From positions 1-6,353 of the forward strand of contig JALSJL010000024.1 of the NCBI GenBank assembly GCA_026989405.1: a stretch of DNA of 6,353 nt, given 5' to 3'. How positions within the stretch are numbered: position 1 is the first letter of the stretch; each line of letters opens with the position of its first letter. The position numbers and the translations under genes were made by a program. Of this stretch, positions 1 through 6,073 are shown piece after piece. The notes below the pieces were generated by a model. That model ran no database searches. It was given only the letters and a program-made list of their open reading frames with translations, and had not been told where the DNA came from. Source of the DNA: Marinosulfonomonas sp. (GTDB lineage: Bacteria > Pseudomonadota > Alphaproteobacteria > Rhodobacterales > Rhodobacteraceae).

Positions 1-1
1 C

Positions 2-352
2 AACGGGCTGAAGCAGATTGCCGAGACGGTCTTTTCCCAGCGCGAAGCGTCTTTCGAAAAGGCCTGCCTCGTCGAATACCCCCGCAAGGGCATCTGGGCG
101 GTTGCCTTCATTTCGACCAACGCAAAAGGCGAGATCAACGCCACGATTCCCAGGGACGAACAGATGGTATCGGTGTTCTTGCCGACGACGCCAAACCCGA
201 CCTCCGGTTTCTTGCTGTTTGTTCCCCAATCCGACGTGATTGAACTGGACATGACGGTGGAAGACGCCGCGAAGCTGGTGATTTCTGCGGGTCTTGTCTA
301 CCCGAATTCCAAAGCTTCCGGCGAGCCGCCCGATGCTCTTGCCGCGCAGTAG
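2..352 (+). CDS. DUF502 family membrane protein, C-terminal part (5' end outside window)
   Basis: The frame is open from the first bases of the window to a TAG stop and gives 116 residues of a protein whose start lies upstream. I recognise the conserved C-terminal half of the DUF502 family. It begins with a segment close to NGLKQIAETVFSQ. It continues with VEYPRKGIWAV at about residues 24-34, FLPTTPNPTSGFLLFVP at about 59-75, and DMTVEDAAKLVISAGLVYP near the end. Family members are integral membrane proteins of unknown function. Their transmembrane helices lie in the N-terminal half, which is missing here, so the visible part is probably the soluble domain. The LysE-family gene starts 6 bp after the stop on the same strand, so the two may be co-transcribed. 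No function can be assigned. Confidence 0.87.
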   Translation, partial: NGLKQIAETVFSQREASFEKACLVEYPRKGIWAVAFISTNAKGEINATIPRDEQMVSVFLPTTPNPTSGFLLFVPQSDVIELDMTVEDAAKLVISAGLVYPNSKASGEPPDALAAQ

Positions 353-358
353 AGCGCC

Positions 359-973
359 GTGCTGACGGCCTTCGCGACGGGGTTTGCCACATCAATTTCG
401 CTGATCCTGGCAATTGGCGCGCAGAATGCCTTCATGTTGCGGCAGGGATTGCGCAGGGAACATGTCTTTGAACTGGCGCTGTTGTTTGCCCTTTCGGATG
501 CGGTTTTGATTGCGGCGGGCATCGTGGGTTTTGACATCGCAACCGAGCGCTTCCCCCTGCTGCCGCAGTATCTGAGCTGGCTGGGGGCTGCGTTTCTGGT
601 GATCTATGGTGGCCTGCGGTTTCGTGCGGCCTGGACCGGATCGGGCGGGATGGTCGCGGCCGGCGCCACGGCCCCGCTGGGGACCACGCTGGCTGTCGGG
701 GCGGCGTTTACCTGGCTGAATCCGCATGTCTACCTCGACACGCTCGGCCTCATCGGGGCGATCTCGACCGGTTTTCAGGGGGTCCAGCCCAAGGTCGCCT
801 TTGCGTTCGGCGCGATCGGGGCCTCATTCGTGTTCTTTTTTTCGCTTGGTTATGGCGCGCGATTTCTTGCGCCGCTCATGGGGTCGGATCGGGCCTGGCG
901 GGTTCTGGATGCCGGCATCGGCCTGACCATGTGGGCCCTGGCCGCCCTTCTTCTGGCACGTCCGGCGGCCTGA
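359..973 (+). CDS. LysE/ArgO family amino-acid exporter
   Basis: This 204-residue, very hydrophobic protein has the length and pattern of the LysE superfamily. These are inner-membrane exporters with about six helices that move basic or other amino acids out of the cell. The family signature GAQNAFMLRQG lies at residues 20-30, at the end of the first helix. A second hallmark, TWLNPHVYLDTL, is at residues 118-129. Further hydrophobic segments lie near 36-57, 73-87, 146-167 and 183-201. The start is GTG at 359, giving MLTAFATGF, which matches typical LysE N-termini; the only Shine-Dalgarno-like bases are a weak AGAG just upstream. The spacing to the DUF502 gene (6 bp) suggests read-through or coupling. 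Substrate is unproven: lysine, arginine or another amino acid are all possible. No LysG/ArgP-type regulator is visible beside it. Confidence 0.9.
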   Translation: MLTAFATGFATSISLILAIGAQNAFMLRQGLRREHVFELALLFALSDAVLIAAGIVGFDIATERFPLLPQYLSWLGAAFLVIYGGLRFRAAWTGSGGMVAAGATAPLGTTLAVGAAFTWLNPHVYLDTLGLIGAISTGFQGVQPKVAFAFGAIGASFVFFFSLGYGARFLAPLMGSDRAWRVLDAGIGLTMWALAALLLARPAA

Positions 974-975
974 AC

Positions 976-995
976 GTCCGGCCTCGTTGCCGGAC
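976..995. terminator. Hairpin between convergent genes, possible bidirectional terminator
   Basis: GTCCGGC, a six-base loop CTCGTT, and GCCGGAC form a perfect 7-bp stem in the 36-bp gap between the stops of the LysE-family gene and bdhA. The position fits termination of both converging transcripts. There is no T-run on either side, so it does not meet the classical Rho-independent pattern and may only protect 3' ends. Confidence 0.4.
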
Positions 996-1009
996 CGGAT
1001 GCGATTTGC

Positions 1010-1783
1010 CTACAAGGCGGTCCAGCCGCCATCGATGCTGATCGTCGTTCCGGTGATTTGCTGCGCCGCCGGCGAACACAGGAACACGACCGTCTCGCCG
1101 ATCTGCTCGGTCGTTGCAAACTCGCGCGATGGCTGACGCTCGAGCATGACCTCCCGAATGACCGTCTCGCGGTCCAGCCCGTGGGTTTTCATCTGTTCCG
1201 GAATTTGCGCTTCCACCAGCGGCGTAAGCACGTAGCCGGGGCAGATTGCATTGCAGGTGATCGGCTCTTGTGCGGTCTCCAGGGCCGTTGTCTTTGTCAG
1301 TCCGACCACGCCGTGTTTCGCGGCGACATAGGCCGATTTGAACGGCGAAGCCGTCAGCCCGTGAGCGGACGAAATGTTGATCACCCGACCCCACCCGGAT
1401 TCGCGCATTCCCGGCAATGCCGCCGCCGTGGTATGAAAACAGGACCCGAGGTTGATCGCGATGATGCGGTCCCACATGTCGGCCGGAAACCGTTCAATCG
1501 GGGCCACATGCTGGATGCCCGCGTTGTTGACCAGCACATCGCACCCTCCCGCCTTCCGGATGAGCGCGCGACAGTCTTCACCCCTGGACATGTCGGCCTG
1601 AATGTAGCGTGCATCCACGTTGAATTCATCCGCAAGGCTTGCCGCCAGCGCATGATCTTCTGGTGCGTCCGAAAAGGAATTCAGAACGATATTGGCCCCG
1701 GCCCTGGCCAGTTCCCGGGCGATCCCCAGGCCGATCCCCGAGTTGGAGCCGGTGATGATTGCCGATTTGCCTGCCAGCGACAT
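1010..1783 (-). CDS. bdhA: D-3-hydroxybutyrate dehydrogenase (SDR family)
   Basis: The product has 257 residues, the usual length of bacterial 3-hydroxybutyrate dehydrogenases. These cytosolic NAD-dependent tetramers interconvert D-3-hydroxybutyrate and acetoacetate in ketone-body and polyhydroxybutyrate breakdown. The classical short-chain dehydrogenase features are all present: the nucleotide-binding TGSNSGIG at residues 11-18, NNAG at 86-89, and the catalytic tetrad N111, S139, Y152, K156 with Y-x-x-x-K spacing. Residues Q91, H141, K149, Q193 and W254 match, at a constant offset of three, the substrate-site residues I recall for Pseudomonas fragi enzyme (Q94, H144, K152, Q196, W257). This supports this specific activity rather than a generic dehydrogenase. 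The C-terminus DGGWTAL is typical. The gene stands alone, converging on the LysE-family gene, with no PHB depolymerase or CoA-transferase nearby. The start is fixed by a strong GGAGG site. Confidence 0.94.
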   Translation of the reverse strand: MSLAGKSAIITGSNSGIGLGIARELARAGANIVLNSFSDAPEDHALAASLADEFNVDARYIQADMSRGEDCRALIRKAGGCDVLVNNAGIQHVAPIERFPADMWDRIIAINLGSCFHTTAAALPGMRESGWGRVINISSAHGLTASPFKSAYVAAKHGVVGLTKTTALETAQEPITCNAICPGYVLTPLVEAQIPEQMKTHGLDRETVIREVMLERQPSREFATTEQIGETVVFLCSPAAQQITGTTISIDGGWTAL

Positions 1784-1787
1784 GTAA

Positions 1788-1792
1788 CCTCC
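1788..1792 (-). promoter_or_regulatory. Ribosome binding site of bdhA
   Basis: On the minus strand GGAGG is followed by four bases (TTAC) and then the ATG at 1783. It is the best Shine-Dalgarno match in the window and confirms the bdhA start. No convincing -35/-10 pair was found in the 80 bases upstream of it. Confidence 0.75.
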
Positions 1793-1866
1793 GGTGCATC
1801 CGTTTGCTCATGTGACAGTTAGCCCGGCTGTTTGGCCGAAGCCACTGTTGAAACCGGCCCGAGGAC

Positions 1867-1894
1867 AAAAAAACGCCCGCACAAGGCGGGCGTT
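1867..1894 (-). terminator. Strong Rho-independent terminator of an unidentified minus-strand transcript
   Basis: On the minus strand, AACGCCCGC, a five-base loop CTTGT, and GCGGGCGTT make a perfect 9-bp stem. The T-run at its 3' side overlaps the end of the stem and totals seven T. This is the textbook intrinsic terminator pattern and is directional: on the plus strand the hairpin is followed only by TTAAGTTGTT. It cannot serve bdhA, which begins downstream of it on the same strand, nor the ligase, which is plus-strand. It therefore ends a transcript arising further right on the minus strand, and it would insulate bdhA from that transcript. Confidence 0.8.
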
Positions 1895-1929
1895 AAGTTG
1901 TTGAGGCAGGTTTCATACAGGCAAGAAAC

Positions 1930-2232
1930 CTATCGAGCAGTAACCACTTTATACGCCAGCATTCCGGCGGGGCCAAGCAAAAGTTTGAATGGACGGAAAC
2001 ACGATCCCGCCGAAGGTGTTGAAAAAGCGAATGTTCCGGCGATTGTTTCGAAATCCCGGCCAATATCTGCACGTCGCAGAGCGGATGTTGATGCTGCCGC
2101 TTCCAGGCCCGACCCGGCCAATTTTCCCAAACCCTCGCCTTTCAGGGAACATATGTTGTGTGTCTTGCGCCCTGAGCACCCGGTCTTTGTGCCTGCGCGC
2201 TCCGGATACAACGCCGCCTGGAGCCCCGCCAC
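1930..2232 (-). CDS. Doubtful small ORF upstream of the orphan terminator
   Basis: This 100-codon frame, GTG start at 2232, stops 35 bp before the minus-strand terminator, which is the right arrangement for a real short gene. I recognise no family. The C-terminal two thirds, from about GLEAAASTSALRRADIG to the end LLGPAGMLAYKVVTAR, looks more protein-like than the Cys/Arg-rich beginning. A later start such as TTG at 2121 (63 residues) is possible. Evidence against it: no Shine-Dalgarno site before GTG 2232, third codon positions less G/C-rich than in neighbouring genes, and no recognised motif. It may instead be a non-coding RNA, or a decayed gene whose terminator survives. Confidence 0.2.
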   Translation of the reverse strand: MAGLQAALYPERAGTKTGCSGRKTHNICSLKGEGLGKLAGSGLEAAASTSALRRADIGRDFETIAGTFAFSTPSAGSCFRPFKLLLGPAGMLAYKVVTAR

Positions 2233-2444
2233 GATAGCCGTGTCGTGTCACGGGCCAGATATCCCGGGTATCCGCGCCCGGCTGCGTGGCTTTGCCGGGA
2301 AACGGAGCCGTCTGGGGCATGAATCGCCCGAATTTTCCTCGGGTTGCGCGAATCACTTCTGCAAAGGGTCGAATCGGATGGCCGACGATCGGTGGCGGCT
2401 GACCTCTGCTTGCGCCGGATCGTTGCTGCGTTTACCAGACGACC

Positions 2445-3992
2445 ATGGAAAATCCGGCCCGAACCTCCCCCCCCGGCCAATGCCGGGCGCCGTTCAATCT
2501 GGCGGCACATGTGCTGTCGCGCGCCGATGTCTTGGGCACAAAGCCGGCGCTCGAAATCCTGTCATCGGGGGGCGCGGAGATCATCGACTATGCCCGCCTG
2601 AAATCCGAGGTCGCCACGACGGCGGCCGGTCTGCTTGCCGCCGGAGTGCATCCCGGCGACCGTCTGCTCATGCGGATGGGAAACAATGCGCGGTTTCCCA
2701 TCGTCTTTCTGGCCGCAATCTGGGTCGGTATCATTCCGGTTCCCACATCGGCGCAACTGACGCGGCGCGAGATCACGGCGCTGGCAAACCGTCTGTCGCC
2801 GCAGGCAATCGTTGCCGACCACGATGTGAGCCTGCCCGCAGCCGGTCCGGCCGTGGTGCTTGACGCCGCCGATCTTGCCCGCTCCAAACCCGCGACACCG
2901 GCCGAACCGGTGTTGGGCGACCCTGACCGGCCCGCCTATATCGTTTTCTCCTCCGGAACCTCTGGTGTGCCGCAAGGCGTTGTTCATGCGCATCGCTCCA
3001 TCCGGGCCCGTCGCGCAATGTGGCGTGACTGGTATGATCTGACCGACAATGACCGACTGATGCATGCCGGAGCGTTGAACTGGACCTATACAATGGGCAC
3101 CGGCCTGCTTGACCCATGGACAGTCGGTGCCACGGCCCTTGTGCCGGCAGACGCAACACCACCCGAGGATCTGGCGGCGATGATCGACCGGCACCGGGCG
3201 ACGATTTTTGCCGCGACCCCCGGGGTCTACAGAAAGCTCCTGAAGGGCGGAGTTGGCCGTTTTCAGCACTTGCGGCATGGGCTGTCAGCAGGCGAGAAAC
3301 TGCCCGGGGTTACGGCCCGCGCCTGGCACCGCGCGACTGGCACGCTGATCCATGAGGCTTACGGAATGTCGGAGTGTTCGACCTTCATTTCCGGGTCCCC
3401 GCGCCGGCCGGCGCCCGAAGGGGCACTTGGCTATCCACAGCCGGGGCGCCGCGTTGCGATCATTGCCGACGGCGTGCCGGTCCCTGTCGGGCAAAGCGGC
3501 ATCATTGCCGTCTCACGATCCGATGCCGGTCTGATGCTGGGCTACCTCGACAACCCTGATGAAACGCATGCCCGTTTGGCGGGCGACTGGTTCTTGACGG
3601 GGGATATGGGTGCAATGGACAAGGATGGTGCCGTGACTTTTCTGGGGCGCGGCGATGACCTGTTGAATGCCGGCGGCTTCCGTGTATCGCCGCAGGAGAT
3701 CGAAGATGCGATGGCCGCCTGCCCCGGCATCGAAGAATGCGCCGCCGTGGAAGCGCGTCTGGCGCCTGACACATCCGTCGTGGCCCTGGTCTACAGCTGC
3801 CCCGCGCCGCTGGATGACCAGACGCTGCAAGAACATGCCGCCGGCCTGCTGGCGCGATACAAACAGCCCCGGATTTTCCGTTGGGAACCGAAATTGCCCC
3901 GCAGTGCCAATGGAAAGCTGTCAAGACGCGCGCTGCGCAATCTGAACTGGGCGAATTTTCTGCGCAAGGATGCAAATACGGCTGGTCAATAA
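2445..3992 (+). CDS. Acyl/aryl-CoA ligase (AMP-binding, ANL superfamily)
   Basis: This 515-residue protein is a complete adenylate-forming enzyme. It would activate a carboxylic acid with ATP to an acyl-AMP and pass it to coenzyme A. Core motifs in order are: P-loop VFSSGTSGVPQGV at residues 167-179; HEAYGMSE at 303-310 (adenine/AMP site); TGDMG at 385-389, whose Asp binds ribose; hinge GRGDDLLNAGGFRVSPQEIE at 401-420; and LPRSANGKLSRR at 484-495, carrying the catalytic lysine K491. The overall pattern resembles benzoate-CoA ligase-like and medium-chain acyl-CoA synthetases; the substrate cannot be read from sequence. The P-loop has PQG (Q177) where PKG is usual. The ATG start lacks a clear Shine-Dalgarno site, but the N-terminal APFNLAAHVL is where such proteins normally begin. 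A run of eight C lies at codons 8-10. The gene opens a probable three-gene operon with the DsbA-like gene 43 bp downstream. Confidence 0.9.
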   Translation: MENPARTSPPGQCRAPFNLAAHVLSRADVLGTKPALEILSSGGAEIIDYARLKSEVATTAAGLLAAGVHPGDRLLMRMGNNARFPIVFLAAIWVGIIPVPTSAQLTRREITALANRLSPQAIVADHDVSLPAAGPAVVLDAADLARSKPATPAEPVLGDPDRPAYIVFSSGTSGVPQGVVHAHRSIRARRAMWRDWYDLTDNDRLMHAGALNWTYTMGTGLLDPWTVGATALVPADATPPEDLAAMIDRHRATIFAATPGVYRKLLKGGVGRFQHLRHGLSAGEKLPGVTARAWHRATGTLIHEAYGMSECSTFISGSPRRPAPEGALGYPQPGRRVAIIADGVPVPVGQSGIIAVSRSDAGLMLGYLDNPDETHARLAGDWFLTGDMGAMDKDGAVTFLGRGDDLLNAGGFRVSPQEIEDAMAACPGIEECAAVEARLAPDTSVVALVYSCPAPLDDQTLQEHAAGLLARYKQPRIFRWEPKLPRSANGKLSRRALRNLNWANFLRKDANTAGQ

Positions 3993-4011
3993 TCCTCCAC
4001 CATGACTAAGG

Positions 4012-4028
4012 TCCGGCCCTGTGCCGGA
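4012..4028 (+). promoter_or_regulatory. Hairpin covering the ribosome binding site of the DsbA-like gene
   Basis: TCCGGC, loop CCTGT, GCCGGA form a perfect 6-bp GC-rich stem in the 43-bp spacer after the ligase stop. The right arm includes the GGA of the GGAG Shine-Dalgarno site at 4026-4029. In the mRNA this could limit initiation at ATG 4036 unless it is melted, for example by ribosomes finishing the ligase 20 bases upstream. Structure and effect are inferred from base pairing only. Confidence 0.35.
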
Positions 4029-4029
4029 G
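4026..4029 (+). promoter_or_regulatory. Ribosome binding site that sets the DsbA-like start at 4036
   Basis: GGAG lies six bases before ATG 4036, ideal spacing. A GTG at 4021 is in frame and five codons earlier, but only a weak AAGG precedes it. The ATG product also begins MLKLDIMSDPICPWC, the usual N-terminus of this family. Confidence 0.65.
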
Positions 4030-4035
4030 ACAGAT

Positions 4036-4677
4036 ATGCTGAAGCTCGACATCATGTCCGACCCCATTTGCCCCTGGTGTTTCATCGGGAAAGTCAACCT
4101 TGACCGGGCGTTGGAAGCGCATGCTCCCCCGCCGGTTTCGATCGAGTGGCATCCGTTTCAGCTCAACCCCGGGATGCCCCGGGAAGGCATGGACCGGCGT
4201 GCCTACCTTGAACGCAAGTTCGGCGGCAAGGCGGGCGCGCTGGACGTCTATTCACAGATCGATCAGACCGCGCGCTTGGTCGGGATCGAAATCGACTTCG
4301 AGCGCATCACGCGAACGCCAAACACCATGAATGCGCATCGTTTGATCCATTGGGCCGGTATAGAGGGTCGCCAGACTTTCATGGTCGACCTGCTGTTTCG
4401 CGCATTTTTTCTGGAAGGCATGGATATTGGCGACATCGATGCGCTGGTCAAAATCGCGCAGCGTGCAGAGATGGATCCAACGATGGTTCGACGCCTGCTT
4501 GCCGGTGAAACAGACACTGAAGACCTGCAGGCGCGCGAGGAACATGCGCGGAAAATGGGTGTCAATTCCGTCCCCACGTTCATATTGGCCAACCAGGCGG
4601 TTGTCACCGGGGCGCAGAGCACGCAGTTCTGGGAGGATGTCCTTTCGGATATCGCCGCCCAACAGGACGAAGAATGA
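4036..4677 (+). CDS. DsbA/FrnE-like thioredoxin-fold oxidoreductase
   Basis: The product has 213 residues, the normal size for the FrnE-like, DsbA-family group related to 2-hydroxychromene-2-carboxylate isomerases and kappa glutathione transferases. The N-terminal strand leads straight into SDPICPWCFIGK, with a redox-type C12-P-W-C15 motif. The helical insertion spans about residues 45-170. The conserved cis-proline loop VNSVPTFIL has P180, and GAQSTQFWEDVL closes the fold. There is no signal peptide, so it is expected in the cytoplasm, unlike true periplasmic DsbA. It probably acts as a thiol-disulfide oxidoreductase or isomerase, possibly glutathione-linked; the substrate is unknown. It overlaps the following transporter gene by ATGA, indicating translational coupling, and follows the CoA ligase by 43 bp. 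The CxxC pair argues against a classical 2-hydroxychromene-2-carboxylate isomerase, which uses serine there. Confidence 0.88.
   Translation: MLKLDIMSDPICPWCFIGKVNLDRALEAHAPPPVSIEWHPFQLNPGMPREGMDRRAYLERKFGGKAGALDVYSQIDQTARLVGIEIDFERITRTPNTMNAHRLIHWAGIEGRQTFMVDLLFRAFFLEGMDIGDIDALVKIAQRAEMDPTMVRRLLAGETDTEDLQAREEHARKMGVNSVPTFILANQAVVTGAQSTQFWEDVLSDIAAQQDEE
4664..4667 (+). promoter_or_regulatory. Ribosome binding site of the MFS transporter gene
   Basis: AGGA lies six bases before ATG 4674, inside the last codons of the DsbA-like gene. Together with the ATGA start/stop overlap it fixes the transporter start and indicates coupled translation. Confidence 0.55.
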
Positions 4678-5912
4678 GCAAGAAACGCCTGCCGATCGCC
4701 GAATTTGTCGCGCTCATGGCCATGCTGTTCTCGATGGTCGCATTTTCGATCGACTCGATGTTGCCGGGGCTGCCCGATATTGCCCGTGATCTCAGCCCCG
4801 ACCGGCCCAACCTGGCCCAGCTGGTTGTCACCTCGTTCGTGCTTGGCCTCGGGCTGGGGTCAACGGTTACAGGTCCGCTGTCCGACAGTTTCGGACGGCG
4901 CAAGATCGTCATTGGCGGCATGGCGCTGTTCGTGCTTGGCTCTGTCCTGGCCTATCTGGCCCCGACGCTGGAAGTCCTGTTGCTCGCGCGGCTGTTGCAG
5001 GGGCTTGGCGTTGCCGGACCGCGCATTGCGCCGCTTGCCATGGTGCGCGACCTGTATGAAGGCCGCAGGATGGCGCAGATCACCTCGTTCGTCACGACGG
5101 TTTTCATGCTTGTGCCGGCATTGGCACCCTCGCTCGGCACGTTGATCATCAGCGCCGGTGGATGGCGGGCGATCTTTCTGGTGTTCATCGGTTTTGCGGG
5201 GATTGCCGGAACATGGCTGCTGATCAGGCAAGGTGAGACCCTGCCCCCTGAAAGGCGGCGCCGGCTTGGCGTCGTCGATTTGCGCGAGAGTTTCGTGGTG
5301 GTCATTTCCAACAAGACCGCGCGCATTGCGCTTTTCGCGTTGTCGCTCGAGTTCGGTGCGCTTGTCGCGCTGCTGTCGTCCACCCAACCGATTTACGCCC
5401 AGGTCTTTGATCGCGCAGACAGTTTCCCGCTCTGGTTTGCCGCGACCGCTCTGGTTGCGGCGGTCGGAACGATCCTCAATGCCAGGCTGGTGATGGGGCT
5501 TGGCATGCGGCGGCTGATCTTTTGGGCATTTGCCGGCCAGATGGTGGTGTCGATCCTGGCGGCAGCGGTCTTCCAGAGCGGCGTGCTGACGGGTGACAGC
5601 GCGTTTTTCCTGTGGTTTGCCTGGTCCGCCTCTCTGCTGTTCGGGGTTGGCATGATCATGGGAAATCTGAGCGCGTTGGCCTTGCAGCCCCTGGGCCATG
5701 TGGCCGGGATGGCGGCCTCGGTCATATCGGCCCTTTCGACGATCATCGGGGTCGTGATCGCGGTTCCGATCGGGCAGGCATTCAATGGTTCGCCCCTGCC
5801 TCTGATCGTATCTGTGGCTTTTTTGACCGGGGCGGCCCTTGTCTTGCTGCTCAGGCATTTGCCCGCGGATGCGACCGGGGTCGAACCCCCGGCATTTATC
5901 GACAATAATTGA
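4674..5912 (+). CDS. Bcr/CflA-type multidrug efflux MFS transporter
   Basis: The 412-residue protein has the length and roughly 12 hydrophobic segments of the DHA1 drug:H+ antiporters of the inner membrane. Helix 1 carries FSIDSMLPGLPDIARDL (residues 24-40), typical of the Bcr/CflA subgroup. MFS motif A, GPLSDSFGRRK, is at 67-77 in the loop between helices 2 and 3, with the key D71. Motif B, ARLLQGLGVAG, is at 105-115 with the conserved R106. A motif C-like stretch, VPALAPSLGTLI, is at 147-158 in helix 5. The central cytoplasmic loop lies near 186-205 (QGETLPPERRRRLG). The substrate is not predictable; export of a drug, an aromatic compound or a product of the upstream enzymes would fit. It is the last gene of the ligase/oxidoreductase/transporter cluster, and no T-run terminator follows. 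Confidence 0.92.
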   Translation: MSKKRLPIAEFVALMAMLFSMVAFSIDSMLPGLPDIARDLSPDRPNLAQLVVTSFVLGLGLGSTVTGPLSDSFGRRKIVIGGMALFVLGSVLAYLAPTLEVLLLARLLQGLGVAGPRIAPLAMVRDLYEGRRMAQITSFVTTVFMLVPALAPSLGTLIISAGGWRAIFLVFIGFAGIAGTWLLIRQGETLPPERRRRLGVVDLRESFVVVISNKTARIALFALSLEFGALVALLSSTQPIYAQVFDRADSFPLWFAATALVAAVGTILNARLVMGLGMRRLIFWAFAGQMVVSILAAAVFQSGVLTGDSAFFLWFAWSASLLFGVGMIMGNLSALALQPLGHVAGMAASVISALSTIIGVVIAVPIGQAFNGSPLPLIVSVAFLTGAALVLLLRHLPADATGVEPPAFIDNN

Positions 5913-6073
5913 CAGGCTGCACCCCATTGGCGAAGGTTCGCCTGACGGGATGTTGTCTTGGCCCTTTTCGGCACATCGATTTCGCAAGTGCCGGCAAAGG
6001 GGCGTCAAAACGCATCGGCAGGGAAAGCGGTTTTCGAGTGGCCGAGAAATATGGATCAGGAGCCCCCAGCGAC
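5913..6073. promoter_or_regulatory. Spacer before the LuxR-type gene with -35-like hexamer and small dyad
   Basis: A perfect TTGACA at 5909-5914 overlaps the transporter stop codon, but no good -10 hexamer stands 16-18 bases downstream (GAAGGT at 5932-5937 is a poor match). At 5929-5942 GGCGAA-GG-TTCGCC is a perfect 6+6 inverted repeat, possibly an operator or a short hairpin. It does not resemble the 20-bp lux box. No other gene is seen here. Confidence 0.25.
6058..6062 (+). promoter_or_regulatory. Candidate ribosome binding site of the LuxR-type gene
   Basis: AGGAG lies eleven bases before GTG 6074, somewhat far but usable. The alternative GTG 6038 has only AGGGAA starting 18 bases upstream, which is worse placed. 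Confidence 0.35.

Larger units (their letters stand above)
1784..2444. other. 661-bp intergenic region between bdhA and the CoA ligase gene
   Basis: The two flanking genes diverge from this region, so their promoters must lie in it, but no convincing -35/-10 pair stands out for either. Six-frame reading gives only low-complexity, Arg/Pro-rich or otherwise non-family-like translations that overlap one another on both strands. The one clear signal is a minus-strand Rho-independent terminator at 1867-1894, about 80 bases upstream of bdhA. It implies a separate minus-strand transcript starting somewhere between about 1900 and 2440. A perfect 10-bp palindrome, AACATATGTT, sits at 2148-2157. Confidence 0.7.

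Noticed and set aside
1058..1822. 254-codon plus-strand ORF opposite bdhA
   Set aside because: Antisense to a gene with complete catalytic motifs and a strong ribosome site; the translation resembles no protein family.
2070..2120. Minus-strand GGTCGGGCCTGGAAGCGGCA, faintly like the SRP RNA core
   Set aside because: The bases flanking GGAA do not pair as helix 8 requires and the conserved internal loops are absent.
2148..2157. Perfect 10-bp palindrome AACATATGTT
   Set aside because: Several 10-bp palindromes are expected by chance in a window of this size, and no adjacent promoter supports an operator role.
1832..2863. 343-codon plus-strand ORF across the intergenic region into the ligase
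   Set aside because: Arg/Pro/Gly-rich translation without any family-like segment; its last 400 bases lie out of frame inside the clear CoA ligase. It is a GC-rich open-frame artefact.
2562..3278. 238-codon minus-strand ORF opposite the ligase
   Set aside because: Antisense shadow; Gly/Arg/Cys/His-rich and inside the conserved ligase core.
5875..5892. CCGGGG-TCGAAC-CCCCGG, resembling a tRNA T-arm or an attachment site
   Set aside because: The loop is one base short of a T-loop, no acceptor or anticodon arms surround it, and it is coding sequence for the transporter C-terminus.
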